DNA of 64,000 bases, from positions 1,711,501 to 1,775,500 of the forward strand of contig CP060501.1 in NCBI GenBank assembly GCA_024760545.1. The letters are read 5' to 3'. Under the pieces are notes generated by a model that made no database searches, was not told the origin of the DNA, and saw nothing but the letters and a program-made list of their open reading frames with translations. The DNA is from Nitrospira sp. (GTDB lineage Bacteria; Nitrospirota; Nitrospiria; Nitrospirales; Nitrospiraceae). A program made the position numbers and the translations under genes. Shown piece by piece: positions 44,149 through 51,950 of the stretch (its first letter is position 1; each line of letters opens with the position of its first letter).

Positions 44149-44574
44149 CTAGGATGGCCGAGACACACCAACCAAGGAGCAAACCCTCGAGAGAGACCGC
44201 GATATCAGCACATCAAGCGTATGATCCTCCGACCCTACAATCTCCATGTGTGCGCGATTCACCGGCAACAAGACCTTCTTGGCCTTGGAACTGAGGATGG
44301 CCTGCGCGATGTCAGGGGTCACTTCACCGAGCATCGCCCCAGGTAGAACACAATTCAACGTTGCGACGATCACATCCACAGTCGGCACAGTCTGCGCGAT
44401 GGCTTGTGATCCAACTCCCACACAGGATGCGCCGGCCTCTTTCATCGCTTGGGCTGCCACGGCATTGGTTCCCAGTGCCACGATGTTGTGGCTTCTTCCC
44501 AAGGAACCGTGCAAGCCGGCCACCAACAACCGCCCAAGCCCTCCGCCACGCCCATCGATGACACATACGCGCAT
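44149..44574 (-). CDS. DUF3842 family protein
   Basis: A 141-residue protein with an N-terminal Rossmann-like strand-loop (MRVCVIDGRGGGLGRLLVA) and later VIVATLNCVLPGAMLGEVTP; it matches the DUF3842 family, which recurs next to NikR genes. It is probably soluble and nucleotide-like in fold. It begins 3 nt after the nikR stop and lies 126 nt upstream of the TonB receptor start, so all three are likely one transcript. Function is unknown, possibly in nickel handling. Confidence 0.88.
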   Translation of the reverse strand: MRVCVIDGRGGGLGRLLVAGLHGSLGRSHNIVALGTNAVAAQAMKEAGASCVGVGSQAIAQTVPTVDVIVATLNCVLPGAMLGEVTPDIAQAILSSKAKKVLLPVNRAHMEIVGSEDHTLDVLISRSLSRVCSLVGVSRPS

Positions 44575-44577
44575 GGC

Positions 44578-44994
44578 CTAAACCAACCCTCTACCTGTTG
44601 TGGTCATGGTCAACTTGCCGTGTTTGACGCCTTTGACGCTCACCAGCGCATCGGCGATCTTTCTTATTTCAGAACCTTTCCCCTTGACCACCAGCACTTC
44701 CAGGCAATGGTCATGGTCGAGATGCACATGCATGCCGGACAATATTCGTCCATGATGGTCATGCTGAATATCGGTCAATTTGCTCGTCAAGTCCCGCACA
44801 TGATGGTCATACACAAAGGTAATGGTGCCGACCGTTTCCCTATTCTCATCCCATTCCTGGCCGACCAAGTTGTCACGGATCAAATCCCGCAACGCTTCCG
44901 ATCGGTTGGTGTACTTCCGACGTTGGATGTGGCGATCGAAGGTCTCCAACAAATGATGATCGAGCGATACGCCGAAACGAACCAGTTTTTTCAT
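44578..44994 (-). CDS. nikR: Nickel-responsive regulator NikR
   Basis: A 138-residue ribbon-helix-helix regulator with N-terminal [23 protein letters not shown]-binding strand and helices, and a C-terminal ACT-like nickel domain. The four ligands known in E. coli (H76, H87, H89, C95) correspond to H78, H89, H91 and C97 here. It represses nickel uptake genes when nickel is sufficient. The ATG at 44994 starts MKKLVRFG; the upstream frame to 45021 is not needed. It heads the nikR - DUF3842 - TonB receptor unit. I did not find an obvious NikR operator palindrome in the 154 bp upstream. Confidence 0.95.
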   Translation of the reverse strand: MKKLVRFGVSLDHHLLETFDRHIQRRKYTNRSEALRDLIRDNLVGQEWDENRETVGTITFVYDHHVRDLTSKLTDIQHDHHGRILSGMHVHLDHDHCLEVLVVKGKGSEIRKIADALVSVKGVKHGKLTMTTTGRGLV

Positions 44995-45148
44995 CGCCTT
45001 CCCTCTTCGTTGCGGTGGCACGAATTCAAATTTAATAGCACTGCGACGGCGCAGAAATCAACCAATGATTCTCGATGCTAACCATCTTACGAGTGTTCGA
45101 TCCTGGTCGGATCTGTGAGAGCAGTCGAGACGTGCATTCGACAAACGA

Positions 45149-46111
45149 CTAGTGCAAGATCTCGTTTTGGGGAGAGGAAACAACCAGCAGTAGACAACCC
45201 TCATCGGTCGAGGTGTCATAATGTTCCGTACCGGCTTCGGCACGCTGATAGTCGCCGGCCGTCATCTCACGACCGGCGATGGAGCACCCGCCTTCCAACA
45301 CATAAAGTTCCTCCGCCTCAGTGTGACGATGCGGCGCATAGCTGGTGCCCGGAGCGAACCGTAAGAGAGCGGTGGTTCTTCGGGAAACCATATCGAAGGA
45401 GAGCACCTTGGCCGTCACTCCTGGTGCGATCTCTCGCCAAACTCCCTCCGCCGCCTTGATGAAGGTGAGTCCCTTCCCAGACTGCTGAAAACCGATCTTG
45501 GTTCTCGATAATCTGGAGGGCCCGGAACGAATCAGCATAGTCCGCAGAAGATTCGAAAAAGCCTTCCAGCAAAGCCGCAGCGACGTGTACGAAGTCACGA
45601 GAAGGTGGTGCCATGCATGCGCAAATTGGCGAGACGGTGAACCCTCAATGTCCTCAGAGACACCTGCCCGACCTTCACCTACCCGTCCTCCGCCTGTCGA
45701 AACAGACGTTTCCACCAAGCCAGGCGTTGAAATCCTGACGTCAAGGCGGACGTCCGATTGTCCTTCAATGCGGGACATGAGCCGTTCTCGCAAAGAATCC
45801 CGAGGCTTTAAGGGAACGGACCCCAACGCCAACGTATCGGCGGTCAACTCAAACTGCTCAACTTCCCGAGCGGCTTCCGTCGTAATCTGATTGACGAGGC
45901 GTTCGCGTAGGGTAACCGGAGGCGTGACAGGAGGTACGACTGAGACCAAGGCATCCGTTGCCGCTCGATAGGCCGCGACGGCTTGGCTCAGGAGAGGTGA
46001 TTCTCCTGGTAGCCTTTCCGTAAAAGCCAGACGATCCACAGGATCCAAGATCCCAAGCGCATCGAGCATGGCCTGCTCTTCCAATTCTTCCGGCAACCTA
46101 GCCTCGGTCAC
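45149..46111 (-). CDS. Anti-sigma factor with C-terminal cupin domain (ChrR/RskA-like)
   Basis: A 320-residue partner of the ECF sigma factor. The N-terminal part (MTEARLPEELEEQAMLDALGILDPVDRLAF) resembles the RskA anti-sigma domain; a duplicated short motif, TLRERLVNQI and SLRERLMSRI, follows in residues about 68-115. The C-terminal part (about 225-318) is a cupin with HRHTEAEELYVLEGG and GTEHYDTST, as in ChrR, whose cupin binds zinc and senses singlet oxygen. The classical zinc anti-sigma motif H-x3-C-x2-C is absent. Its ATG overlaps the sigma gene stop (ATGA). Confidence 0.85.
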   Translation of the reverse strand: MTEARLPEELEEQAMLDALGILDPVDRLAFTERLPGESPLLSQAVAAYRAATDALVSVVPPVTPPVTLRERLVNQITTEAAREVEQFELTADTLALGSVPLKPRDSLRERLMSRIEGQSDVRLDVRISTPGLVETSVSTGGGRVGEGRAGVSEDIEGSPSRQFAHAWHHLLVTSYTSLRLCWKAFSNLLRTMLIRSGPSRLSRTKIGFQQSGKGLTFIKAAEGVWREIAPGVTAKVLSFDMVSRRTTALLRFAPGTSYAPHRHTEAEELYVLEGGCSIAGREMTAGDYQRAEAGTEHYDTSTDEGCLLLVVSSPQNEILH

Positions 46112-46710
46112 GATACTAACCCCGTCTCATAGGGTGCGAGCGCTTCGCGCAATTTGATCATACCCAATCGAATTCTCGTCTTCACTGTCCCCAGAGGAAG
46201 CTGTAGCTTTTCCGCAATCTCACTCTGCGTTAAGCCATAGAAATACGCGAGTGCAATGGCTTGCCGCTGCTCTTCGTTCAGGAGAGCCAATGCCTGTTGA
46301 ACATACCGCCGCCGTTCTTGTCCTTCCACGCCCTGCTCCGGCGTTTCGTCGTCGCTGGCAAAGAACTCGACCTTGTCCAATGACTCGACACGCCCATGCT
46401 CGACCGCCCCGGCGCGGAAACGATCGATCGCCCTCGTTCTGGCCACCATCATCAACCAAGCGCCCGGCGCCCCTCGTGTTCGGTCATAGGTATGAGCCTG
46501 ACGCCATACCTGGGTGTAGACGTCCAAGGTGACTTCTTCTGCTGCTTCGCGATTGTTGAGAATTTTGACGACCAGCCCAAAAACCTGAGGGCTCGTACGA
46601 TCGTAAAACGTGGCAAGCGCCGACTGATCACCCTGTGCTGTCAGAGCAATCAGTTGTGCCAACTCTTGGTCTTGAATCTGCTTGGCCGTCTCCGAGGACA
46701 TGAGCAACAT
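46108..46710 (-). CDS. ECF-type RNA polymerase sigma factor
   Basis: A 200-residue extracytoplasmic-function sigma factor with region 2 (LATFYDRTSPQVFGLVVKI, AAEEVTLDVYTQVWRQA, GAWLMMVARTRAIDRFR) and region 4 (LNEEQRQAIALAYFYGLTQSEIAEKLQLPLGTVKTRIR). GGGGGAG lies 5 nt before the ATG at 46710, which supports that start over the longer frame. The coupled downstream anti-sigma gene and the divergent haemoglobin-DUF4331-HupE genes suggest it controls this locus. A promoter lies about 90 nt upstream. Confidence 0.93.
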   Translation of the reverse strand: MLLMSSETAKQIQDQELAQLIALTAQGDQSALATFYDRTSPQVFGLVVKILNNREAAEEVTLDVYTQVWRQAHTYDRTRGAPGAWLMMVARTRAIDRFRAGAVEHGRVESLDKVEFFASDDETPEQGVEGQERRRYVQQALALLNEEQRQAIALAYFYGLTQSEIAEKLQLPLGTVKTRIRLGMIKLREALAPYETGLVS

Positions 46711-46795
46711 ACAGTCTCCCCCATTCATCTCTACGAGGACATGAGGAAGATTGGATTGCTGATTGCGAGGCGTTGTGCACCCTGACGGAGGCCGA

Positions 46796-46824
46796 ACTAT
46801 AGCACCGCGGGAACACCTCAGCAA
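46796..46824 (-). promoter_or_regulatory. sigma70-like promoter of the ECF sigma gene
   Basis: TTGCTG (46824-46819), 17 nt, TATAGT (46801-46796) on the minus strand, pointing at the sigma factor gene; the leader to the ATG at 46710 would be about 80 nt. Confidence 0.6.
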
Positions 46825-46852
46825 GCCGACGATCCTCACGAAAGATCCAAAC

Positions 46853-46871
46853 CACTACACGTCTCGTAGTG
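46853..46871. promoter_or_regulatory. Inverted repeat in the divergent ECF / haemoglobin intergenic region
   Basis: CACTAC (46853-46858) and GTAGTG (46866-46871) form a 6-bp inverted repeat with a 7-nt spacer, just upstream of the sigma gene promoter and about 80 bp before the haemoglobin start. It may be a regulator site shared by the divergent genes. Confidence 0.4.
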
Positions 46872-46950
46872 CTGAACAGACCGCCGGCAGGTGCCCGATT
46901 CGATGTACAGATTGCTCACAACCATTTTGACAGGTGAGGAGAACCGACCT

Positions 46951-47424
46951 ATGGCCATTAAGACCCCATCCTCTCTCATAGTCAGTGTGCTTTTGCTGAC
47001 CCTCGTGGGTTGTCAGAGCATGGAACAGACTTCCAAATCCATAACGACAGACAAACCGCTTTATGAACGATTGGGCGGTAAGCCCGCCATCACGGCGGTC
47101 GTGGAAGATTTCGTTGCGCGAGTTGCCGCTGATACCCGCATCAACGGAAAGTTCGCAAATACCGACATTCCTCGTTTGAAAATGCTGCTCGTCGAACAGA
47201 TCTGTCAGGCTTCCGGGGGACCCTGCACCTATTCAGGCCGCAGTATGAAAGCCACTCATACCGGGATGGGCGTCAGCAACGCCGACTTCGACGCACTGGT
47301 GGGAGATCTGCTCGCAACCCTGAACAAATTCAAAGTCCCGGAGCGAGAGAGGAACGAGCTGCTCGGTGTCCTGGGACCCATGAAAAAAGACATCGTCGAG
47401 AAGCCGCAGATGTCCATGCACTGA
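46951..47424 (+). CDS. Truncated haemoglobin lipoprotein (group I type)
   Basis: A 157-residue protein with a lipoprotein signal (lipobox LVGC, Cys21) and a 2-on-2 globin domain: LYERLGGKPAITAVVEDF, the CD-turn, GGPCTYSGRSMKATHTG with the proximal His103, and a C-terminal helix. Truncated haemoglobins bind oxygen or NO; membrane-tethered, periplasm-facing forms are less common. The ATG at 46951 is preceded by GAGGAG. It leads a plus-strand run with the small lipoprotein, DUF4331, TPR and HupE genes. Confidence 0.9.
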   Translation: MAIKTPSSLIVSVLLLTLVGCQSMEQTSKSITTDKPLYERLGGKPAITAVVEDFVARVAADTRINGKFANTDIPRLKMLLVEQICQASGGPCTYSGRSMKATHTGMGVSNADFDALVGDLLATLNKFKVPERERNELLGVLGPMKKDIVEKPQMSMH

Positions 47425-47465
47425 GTGTCGGAGAAGATGGTCATGACGTTGAGAGGAGAGAAGCT

Positions 47466-47687
47466 ATGAAATCACGAATCTATTCGTCTCTGGGTTTCGT
47501 GTTCACTGTCGGGCTGATGTCCGGCTGCAGCGGGAGCGATACCATGCCCATCGTACCTCCAGCCGGACCAGCTGCGGCCGCGGAGGAGCAGCGCGTTTCG
47601 CAATCGGATGCACTGACGCCACAAGAGGCGGCGTTGGTCGGCCAAGCCAATTCAGAACCGGTTCCTGCACCACTACCAGACTTGTAG
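47466..47687 (+). CDS. Small lipoprotein (73 aa)
   Basis: A signal peptide ends in the lipobox LMSGC (about Cys22), after which the mature chain is short, acidic and Pro/Ala-rich (residues 23-73) with no predicted fold. It lies 41 bp after the haemoglobin gene and 42 bp before the DUF4331 gene, with a purine-rich ribosome binding site, so it likely belongs to the same transcript. Function is unknown. Confidence 0.7.
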   Translation: MKSRIYSSLGFVFTVGLMSGCSGSDTMPIVPPAGPAAAAEEQRVSQSDALTPQEAALVGQANSEPVPAPLPDL

Positions 47688-47729
47688 TCACACTCACCCA
47701 TCCGCGTATTTGCTCAGAAGGAGGAAATC

Positions 47730-49220
47730 ATGCTCGCTCGAATTCGATCACTCACCCTGACAATGCTGGCACTGTGTATGACGACGCCGGTCTTTGCAGC
47801 AAGTCATCGCGAAGCTCCGCTGATCTCGAATGACCCAACGGCGGATATCACCGATTTCTATTTCTTTCGTAGCTGGCAGGACCCCGACAAAGCGATCCTG
47901 ATCATGAATGTGATTCCTAGTCAGGAGCCGGGATCGGGTCCCAATTATTTCAACTTCGCGGACGACGTGCTGTACGAAATCCATGTCGACAACAATAAGA
48001 ACAACATCGCCGCGAACATCGTCTATCAAGTTCGATTCAAAACGGAAATCCGCCAACCGGGAAACGTCTTCCCATTGTCCTATGTGGCGTTGCCGCCGAT
48101 CACGGCCCTCACCGGAGGTGGCTCAGAAGGACTACTCCTCCGCCAAAGCTATTCGGTCACTGAACAACGCTACGGCCAACCGCCGCGCGATCTCGGCACT
48201 GGTCCGATGTTCGCCGTGCCGTCCAACGTCGGACCACGCACGATGCCGAAATACGAAGAGCTGGCAGCCAAGGGCATTTATCCCTTGAAGAACGGCGGGA
48301 GAGTGTTCGCGGGACAGCGGGATGAGACCTTCTACATTGACTTGGGAGGGACGTTCGACACGTTGAATCTCCATATCTCGCCGATTCTTTCCGATGTTCA
48401 CGATGCCAACGACGCCATCCTCGTTGGAGCACCTGGCTCCGGTACGGCCGATACGTTCAGCGGTTTCAATGTCAACACAATCGCATTGGAAATCCCTATT
48501 GGAGAGCTGGTGGGTCCGAACGATAACAAACTGATCGGGGCCTATGCCTCAACCAGCCGTCCCAAGGTGACTGTGCTCAGGAAAGACGGCGACCGTCAGA
48601 ACAGTGCTCGCTTCGTCCAAGTGGCGCGTATGGGCAATCCCCTCGTCAACGAGTTGATCATCGCGACGAACATGAAAGATAAGTGGAACGCCACAGATGC
48701 AGAAGACGAGAATGACTTCGTTTCGTTTTACTGCAACTCAGCGCTGGCCACGGCGCTCAATGCCGTGTTCGGTACCGGCTTCCCGACGATGAATCGTGAA
48801 GATCTCGTGAACGCCTTACTTCGGTATGCGCCGGGGCCAGCGGTATGCGGCTCCGGGAAGACCAATGAAGCGCTCGCCGATTTCGTTCGAGTCGACTTGA
48901 ACGTTCCGCCGACTCCGGCCACGGGTCAGAAACGCCTCGGCCCTCTCGCACATGACCAGAGCGGCAATGCGACACCGGACAGAGCCGGCTGGCCGAACGG
49001 CCGAAGGCCGAATGATGACGTCACGGATGTGGCGTTGCGGGTGGTGGCCGGAATCCTCACGAACCCCGCTGTTCCAAACCTCGGGGACGGTGTGAATTTC
49101 AACGTCGGTGCAGTCGGAAGCAACAAGACTGCGAACGGTATCGCCACGGCGTTTCCCTTCCTTCCCACGCCCTTCGACGGGCGGGATCGCCGACATATCG
49201 ACCCAGGAGAGCCTCAGTAG
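47730..49220 (+). CDS. DUF4331 domain secreted protein
   Basis: A 496-residue protein with a signal peptide (LTMLALCMTTPVFA) and a mature domain starting SHREAPLISNDPTADITDFYFF, the hallmark of DUF4331. Further features are HVDNNKNN-type metal-binding-like stretches, and the ending DRRHIDPGEPQ. AGAAGGAGG precedes the ATG at 47730. DUF4331 proteins recur next to TPR and HupE-like genes and ECF systems; their function is unknown, though the acidic, calcium-binding-like loops are suggestive. Probably periplasmic or surface exposed. Confidence 0.93.
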   Translation: MLARIRSLTLTMLALCMTTPVFAASHREAPLISNDPTADITDFYFFRSWQDPDKAILIMNVIPSQEPGSGPNYFNFADDVLYEIHVDNNKNNIAANIVYQVRFKTEIRQPGNVFPLSYVALPPITALTGGGSEGLLLRQSYSVTEQRYGQPPRDLGTGPMFAVPSNVGPRTMPKYEELAAKGIYPLKNGGRVFAGQRDETFYIDLGGTFDTLNLHISPILSDVHDANDAILVGAPGSGTADTFSGFNVNTIALEIPIGELVGPNDNKLIGAYASTSRPKVTVLRKDGDRQNSARFVQVARMGNPLVNELIIATNMKDKWNATDAEDENDFVSFYCNSALATALNAVFGTGFPTMNREDLVNALLRYAPGPAVCGSGKTNEALADFVRVDLNVPPTPATGQKRLGPLAHDQSGNATPDRAGWPNGRRPNDDVTDVALRVVAGILTNPAVPNLGDGVNFNVGAVGSNKTANGIATAFPFLPTPFDGRDRRHIDPGEPQ

Positions 49221-49229
49221 CCATCGCCG

Positions 49230-49258
49230 AGCGGGTGCCGCACTGCGCGGCACCCGCT
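49230..49258 (+). other. 12-bp perfect hairpin between DUF4331 and TPR genes
   Basis: AGCGGGTGCCGC (49230-49241) and GCGGCACCCGCT (49247-49258) form a perfect stem with a 5-nt loop directly after the DUF4331 stop. No T-run follows, so it is more likely an mRNA-stability element or attenuator than a full terminator, shifting expression towards DUF4331. Confidence 0.55.
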
Positions 49259-49284
49259 CCACAGAAGACCGTGAGCAGATCATC

Positions 49285-50511
49285 ATGCGCATCCCCATCA
49301 CCTACGAGCGTAACCCAATGACTCGACCCTGGTCTCGCATGACGCTTGTCGCTCTTGGATGGTTCATATTTAGCTATGTCAGCAGCGCGTTTTCAGAACC
49401 CTATCGCCCGACGGATGACGCACAGGTCCTCGAGCGGCTCAGTTTTAAAGCGTCAGATCCTGTCGCGCGAGATCTCGAAACCTTGCGCACCGACCTGCGA
49501 CGCAATCCTCAGCACCTTGAATCCGCTGTGAAACTGGCGACTCGTTACATCGAACAAGGCCGATCGGAAGGCGACCCTCGCTTCCTTGGGCAAGCGCAGG
49601 CAGTCCTCACCCCCTGGTGGAATGAGCCGACGCCTCCCCCTGCCACGCTGCTCTTACGCGCGACAATCAGACAGAACACCCATGACTTCGACCGCGCTCT
49701 GGCCGATCTTGACCAGGTATTGACCGTACAACCGGCCAATGCCCAGGCGTGGCTTACCAGAGCATCGATCCTCCAGGTACAGGCACGCTACGACGAGGCA
49801 CGGCAGGCCTGTCAACGGCTCGCACGTTTGACTGTCTCCCATGTGCTGCTCGGATGCCTGGGGGATATCGCCGGACTGACGGGTCAATCAGCGAAGAGCT
49901 TGGAATTTCTCCGGGCAGTGATGTGGGATTCAAGCCTCCTCGGTCGCGAGCGAATCTGGATTGCGACGATCCTGGCGGAAATAGCCTCCCGTACCGGAGC
50001 GGCACGAGAGGCAGAGCACTATTTCGCCGAAGCCTTCAAGGTGGGGATGAAAGACCAGTACTTGCTGAATGCTTACGCAGATTTCCTGCTGGATCAAGGC
50101 CGCCCTCAAAATGTGATTCCTCTTGTCCAACATGAGACGAGAGCTGATGGGTTACTCCTGCGCCTCGCGCTTGCGGAACAGGTGCTTGGGCTTCCCACAT
50201 TGCGAGGCCATGTCTTCGAGCTGGCAGCCCGCTTCGCCGCCGCTCGGGAACGCGGAACGACCGCACATGTCCGGGAAGAAGCGCGTTTTACATTGGCCTT
50301 GCTGCACGATGCCAAGCGAGCGCTGCCGTTGGCCCAAGCCAATTGGACTGTGCAGCGTGAACCGGCGGACGCCAGGATTCTCCTGGAAAGCGCGCTCGCC
50401 GACAGGAACCGAACCGCGGCCCAGCGTGTGCTTGATTGGCTGATCACCAACCACGTGGAAGACCATCGACTGCGACAACTCGCGAAGCAGTTTGAGAAAG
50501 CGACATTTTGA
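49285..50511 (+). CDS. TPR-repeat membrane/periplasmic protein
   Basis: A 408-residue protein with an N-terminal hydrophobic segment (about residues 19-35, signal or anchor) followed by TPR-like helical repeats (for example FDRALADLDQVLTVQPANAQAW, REAEHYFAEAF). The start at 49285 (or ATG 49318) was chosen to keep the signal at the N terminus. Its stop overlaps the ATG of the HupE-like gene by one base (TGATG), indicating coupling. It probably organises partners encoded by this gene cluster. Specific partners are unknown. Confidence 0.88.
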   Translation: MRIPITYERNPMTRPWSRMTLVALGWFIFSYVSSAFSEPYRPTDDAQVLERLSFKASDPVARDLETLRTDLRRNPQHLESAVKLATRYIEQGRSEGDPRFLGQAQAVLTPWWNEPTPPPATLLLRATIRQNTHDFDRALADLDQVLTVQPANAQAWLTRASILQVQARYDEARQACQRLARLTVSHVLLGCLGDIAGLTGQSAKSLEFLRAVMWDSSLLGRERIWIATILAEIASRTGAAREAEHYFAEAFKVGMKDQYLLNAYADFLLDQGRPQNVIPLVQHETRADGLLLRLALAEQVLGLPTLRGHVFELAARFAAARERGTTAHVREEARFTLALLHDAKRALPLAQANWTVQREPADARILLESALADRNRTAAQRVLDWLITNHVEDHRLRQLAKQFEKATF

Positions 50512-51632
50512 TGCGGATCATCCTCGTTCTTGCGTGGCTGCTTCTGAGCCTTCCGGCTTGGGCGCATAAGCCCAGCGACAGTTATCTCTCACTATCTGTC
50601 CAGACTGATCATGTCGAAGGGCAGTGGGACATCGCCCTGCGCGACCTATCCGATGCGATCGGATTGGACGGCGACGGAAACGGTCAACTTACCTGGGGAG
50701 AGGTTCGGAACAAGCATGGCGAGATCGGCGCCTACGCGCTTTCTCATCTTGTCCTATCGGCCGACCAACAGTCTTGCAAGACTGAGTTGTTGGAGCAGCT
50801 CATCGATCATCATACCGACGGGGCCTATTCAGTCCTGCGTTTCCGTTCCGCTTGCGGCGAACCCATCGAACGGCTTCACGTCGAGTATCGGCTTCTGTTC
50901 GATATCGACGCGCAGCATAAAGGACTCTTGCGTCTGACACAGGGCGGACACACCAGCACCGCCATTTTCAGCCGCGACTCACCGATGCGGGAACTCTCCG
51001 TCGCTGAGCAGTCACGTTGGACCGAGGGCATTCAGTTCATTCGCGAGGGCATCTGGCACATCTGGCTGGGGTTCGATCATGTCTTGTTCTTGCTTGCCCT
51101 CTTGCTTCCCGCGGTGTTGATTCGAGTCGAAGATCGCTGGCAAGCGGCGGCTGACTTTTCATCGGTCTTGTGGAATGTCGTCGGCATCGTCACCGCTTTT
51201 ACTGTTGCCCATTCCCTCACGCTGAGCCTGGCTGCGCTGGATGTCGTCCACTTATCATCCCGATTGGTGGAATCGACCATCGCCGTCTCGGTTGTGCTCG
51301 CAGGACTCGGCAATCTCCACCCGCTGATGACACATCGCCGTTGGATCATTGCATTTGTATTCGGCCTTATTCATGGATTCGGATTCGCCGCGGTCCTCAC
51401 GGATCTCGGACTGCCCCACCATTCATTATTGCTGAGTCTGGTCAGCTTCAATGTGGGGGTGGAGCTCGGTCAGCTCGTCATCGTCGCTGCGTTCTTACCG
51501 CTGGCCTATCCGCTCCGCCGCTCCTGGTCATATCCGAGATTGGTGCTCACCGGCGGATCGTGGGCGGTGATTGCCATCGCGCTCGTCTGGTTCACCGAAC
51601 GAGTTTTCGATCTCCAGCTGTTTCCCCTTTAG
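50511..51632 (+). CDS. HupE/UreJ-2-like membrane protein with EF-hand loop
   Basis: A 373-residue protein with a signal peptide, a periplasmic domain (about residues 20-175) and six or so C-terminal membrane helices containing the HupE/UreJ-type motifs HIWLGFDHVLFLLALLL, AFTVAHSLTLSLAAL and GLIHGFGFAAVL. A canonical EF-hand loop D53-x-D55-x-N57-G-x-L-x3-E64 sits in the periplasmic part, so Ca2+ binding is expected. HupE/UreJ proteins are linked to nickel transport, but this longer subfamily is uncharacterised. The ATG overlaps the TPR stop. Confidence 0.9.
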   Translation: MRIILVLAWLLLSLPAWAHKPSDSYLSLSVQTDHVEGQWDIALRDLSDAIGLDGDGNGQLTWGEVRNKHGEIGAYALSHLVLSADQQSCKTELLEQLIDHHTDGAYSVLRFRSACGEPIERLHVEYRLLFDIDAQHKGLLRLTQGGHTSTAIFSRDSPMRELSVAEQSRWTEGIQFIREGIWHIWLGFDHVLFLLALLLPAVLIRVEDRWQAAADFSSVLWNVVGIVTAFTVAHSLTLSLAALDVVHLSSRLVESTIAVSVVLAGLGNLHPLMTHRRWIIAFVFGLIHGFGFAAVLTDLGLPHHSLLLSLVSFNVGVELGQLVIVAAFLPLAYPLRRSWSYPRLVLTGGSWAVIAIALVWFTERVFDLQLFPL

Positions 51633-51762
51633 CCGGTTACTAAGACCCGCGGTCGTTATTCACTTCCCCACCTCAGTAGTACTGGCAACTCGATTCTTAA
51701 TAAATGATGGAGCACCGACTCGCCAATAGACCCGCGCTTTAGGAAAGCTTCCTCATCGCTCT

Positions 51763-51870
51763 CTTCAAGCCTACTCAACCTCATTCAGGCCAAGCCTATC
51801 CAATAGTTAGACGAGATCTCAATTTTGGCTGGGATAGGTCTGAGCGGAGTGGAGTGAGGTGGGCTTGAGC
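51763..51870. repeat. Long imperfect inverted repeat between convergent genes
   Basis: Left arm about 51763-51801 (ending AAGCCTATCC) and right arm about 51832-51870 (starting GGATAGGTC) are imperfect complements of each other over some 38 nt, with a 30-nt AT-rich loop. It lies in the 318-bp gap (51633-51950) between the convergent HupE-like and symporter genes, where a bidirectional terminator or a small mobile remnant is plausible. The rest of the gap shows no gene. Confidence 0.5.
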
Positions 51871-51950
51871 ACAAGATGAGCACAATCGGCTGGGGTGAAC
51901 CCCTTGGATGAGACAGTTTGGAATTACGCGTTGGCCGGGGAGTGTTTGGC

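Noticed and set aside
44995-45148. NikR operator upstream of nikR
   Set aside because: A GATCC/GGATC stem is present, but it does not resemble the known NikR palindromes, so no operator is claimed.
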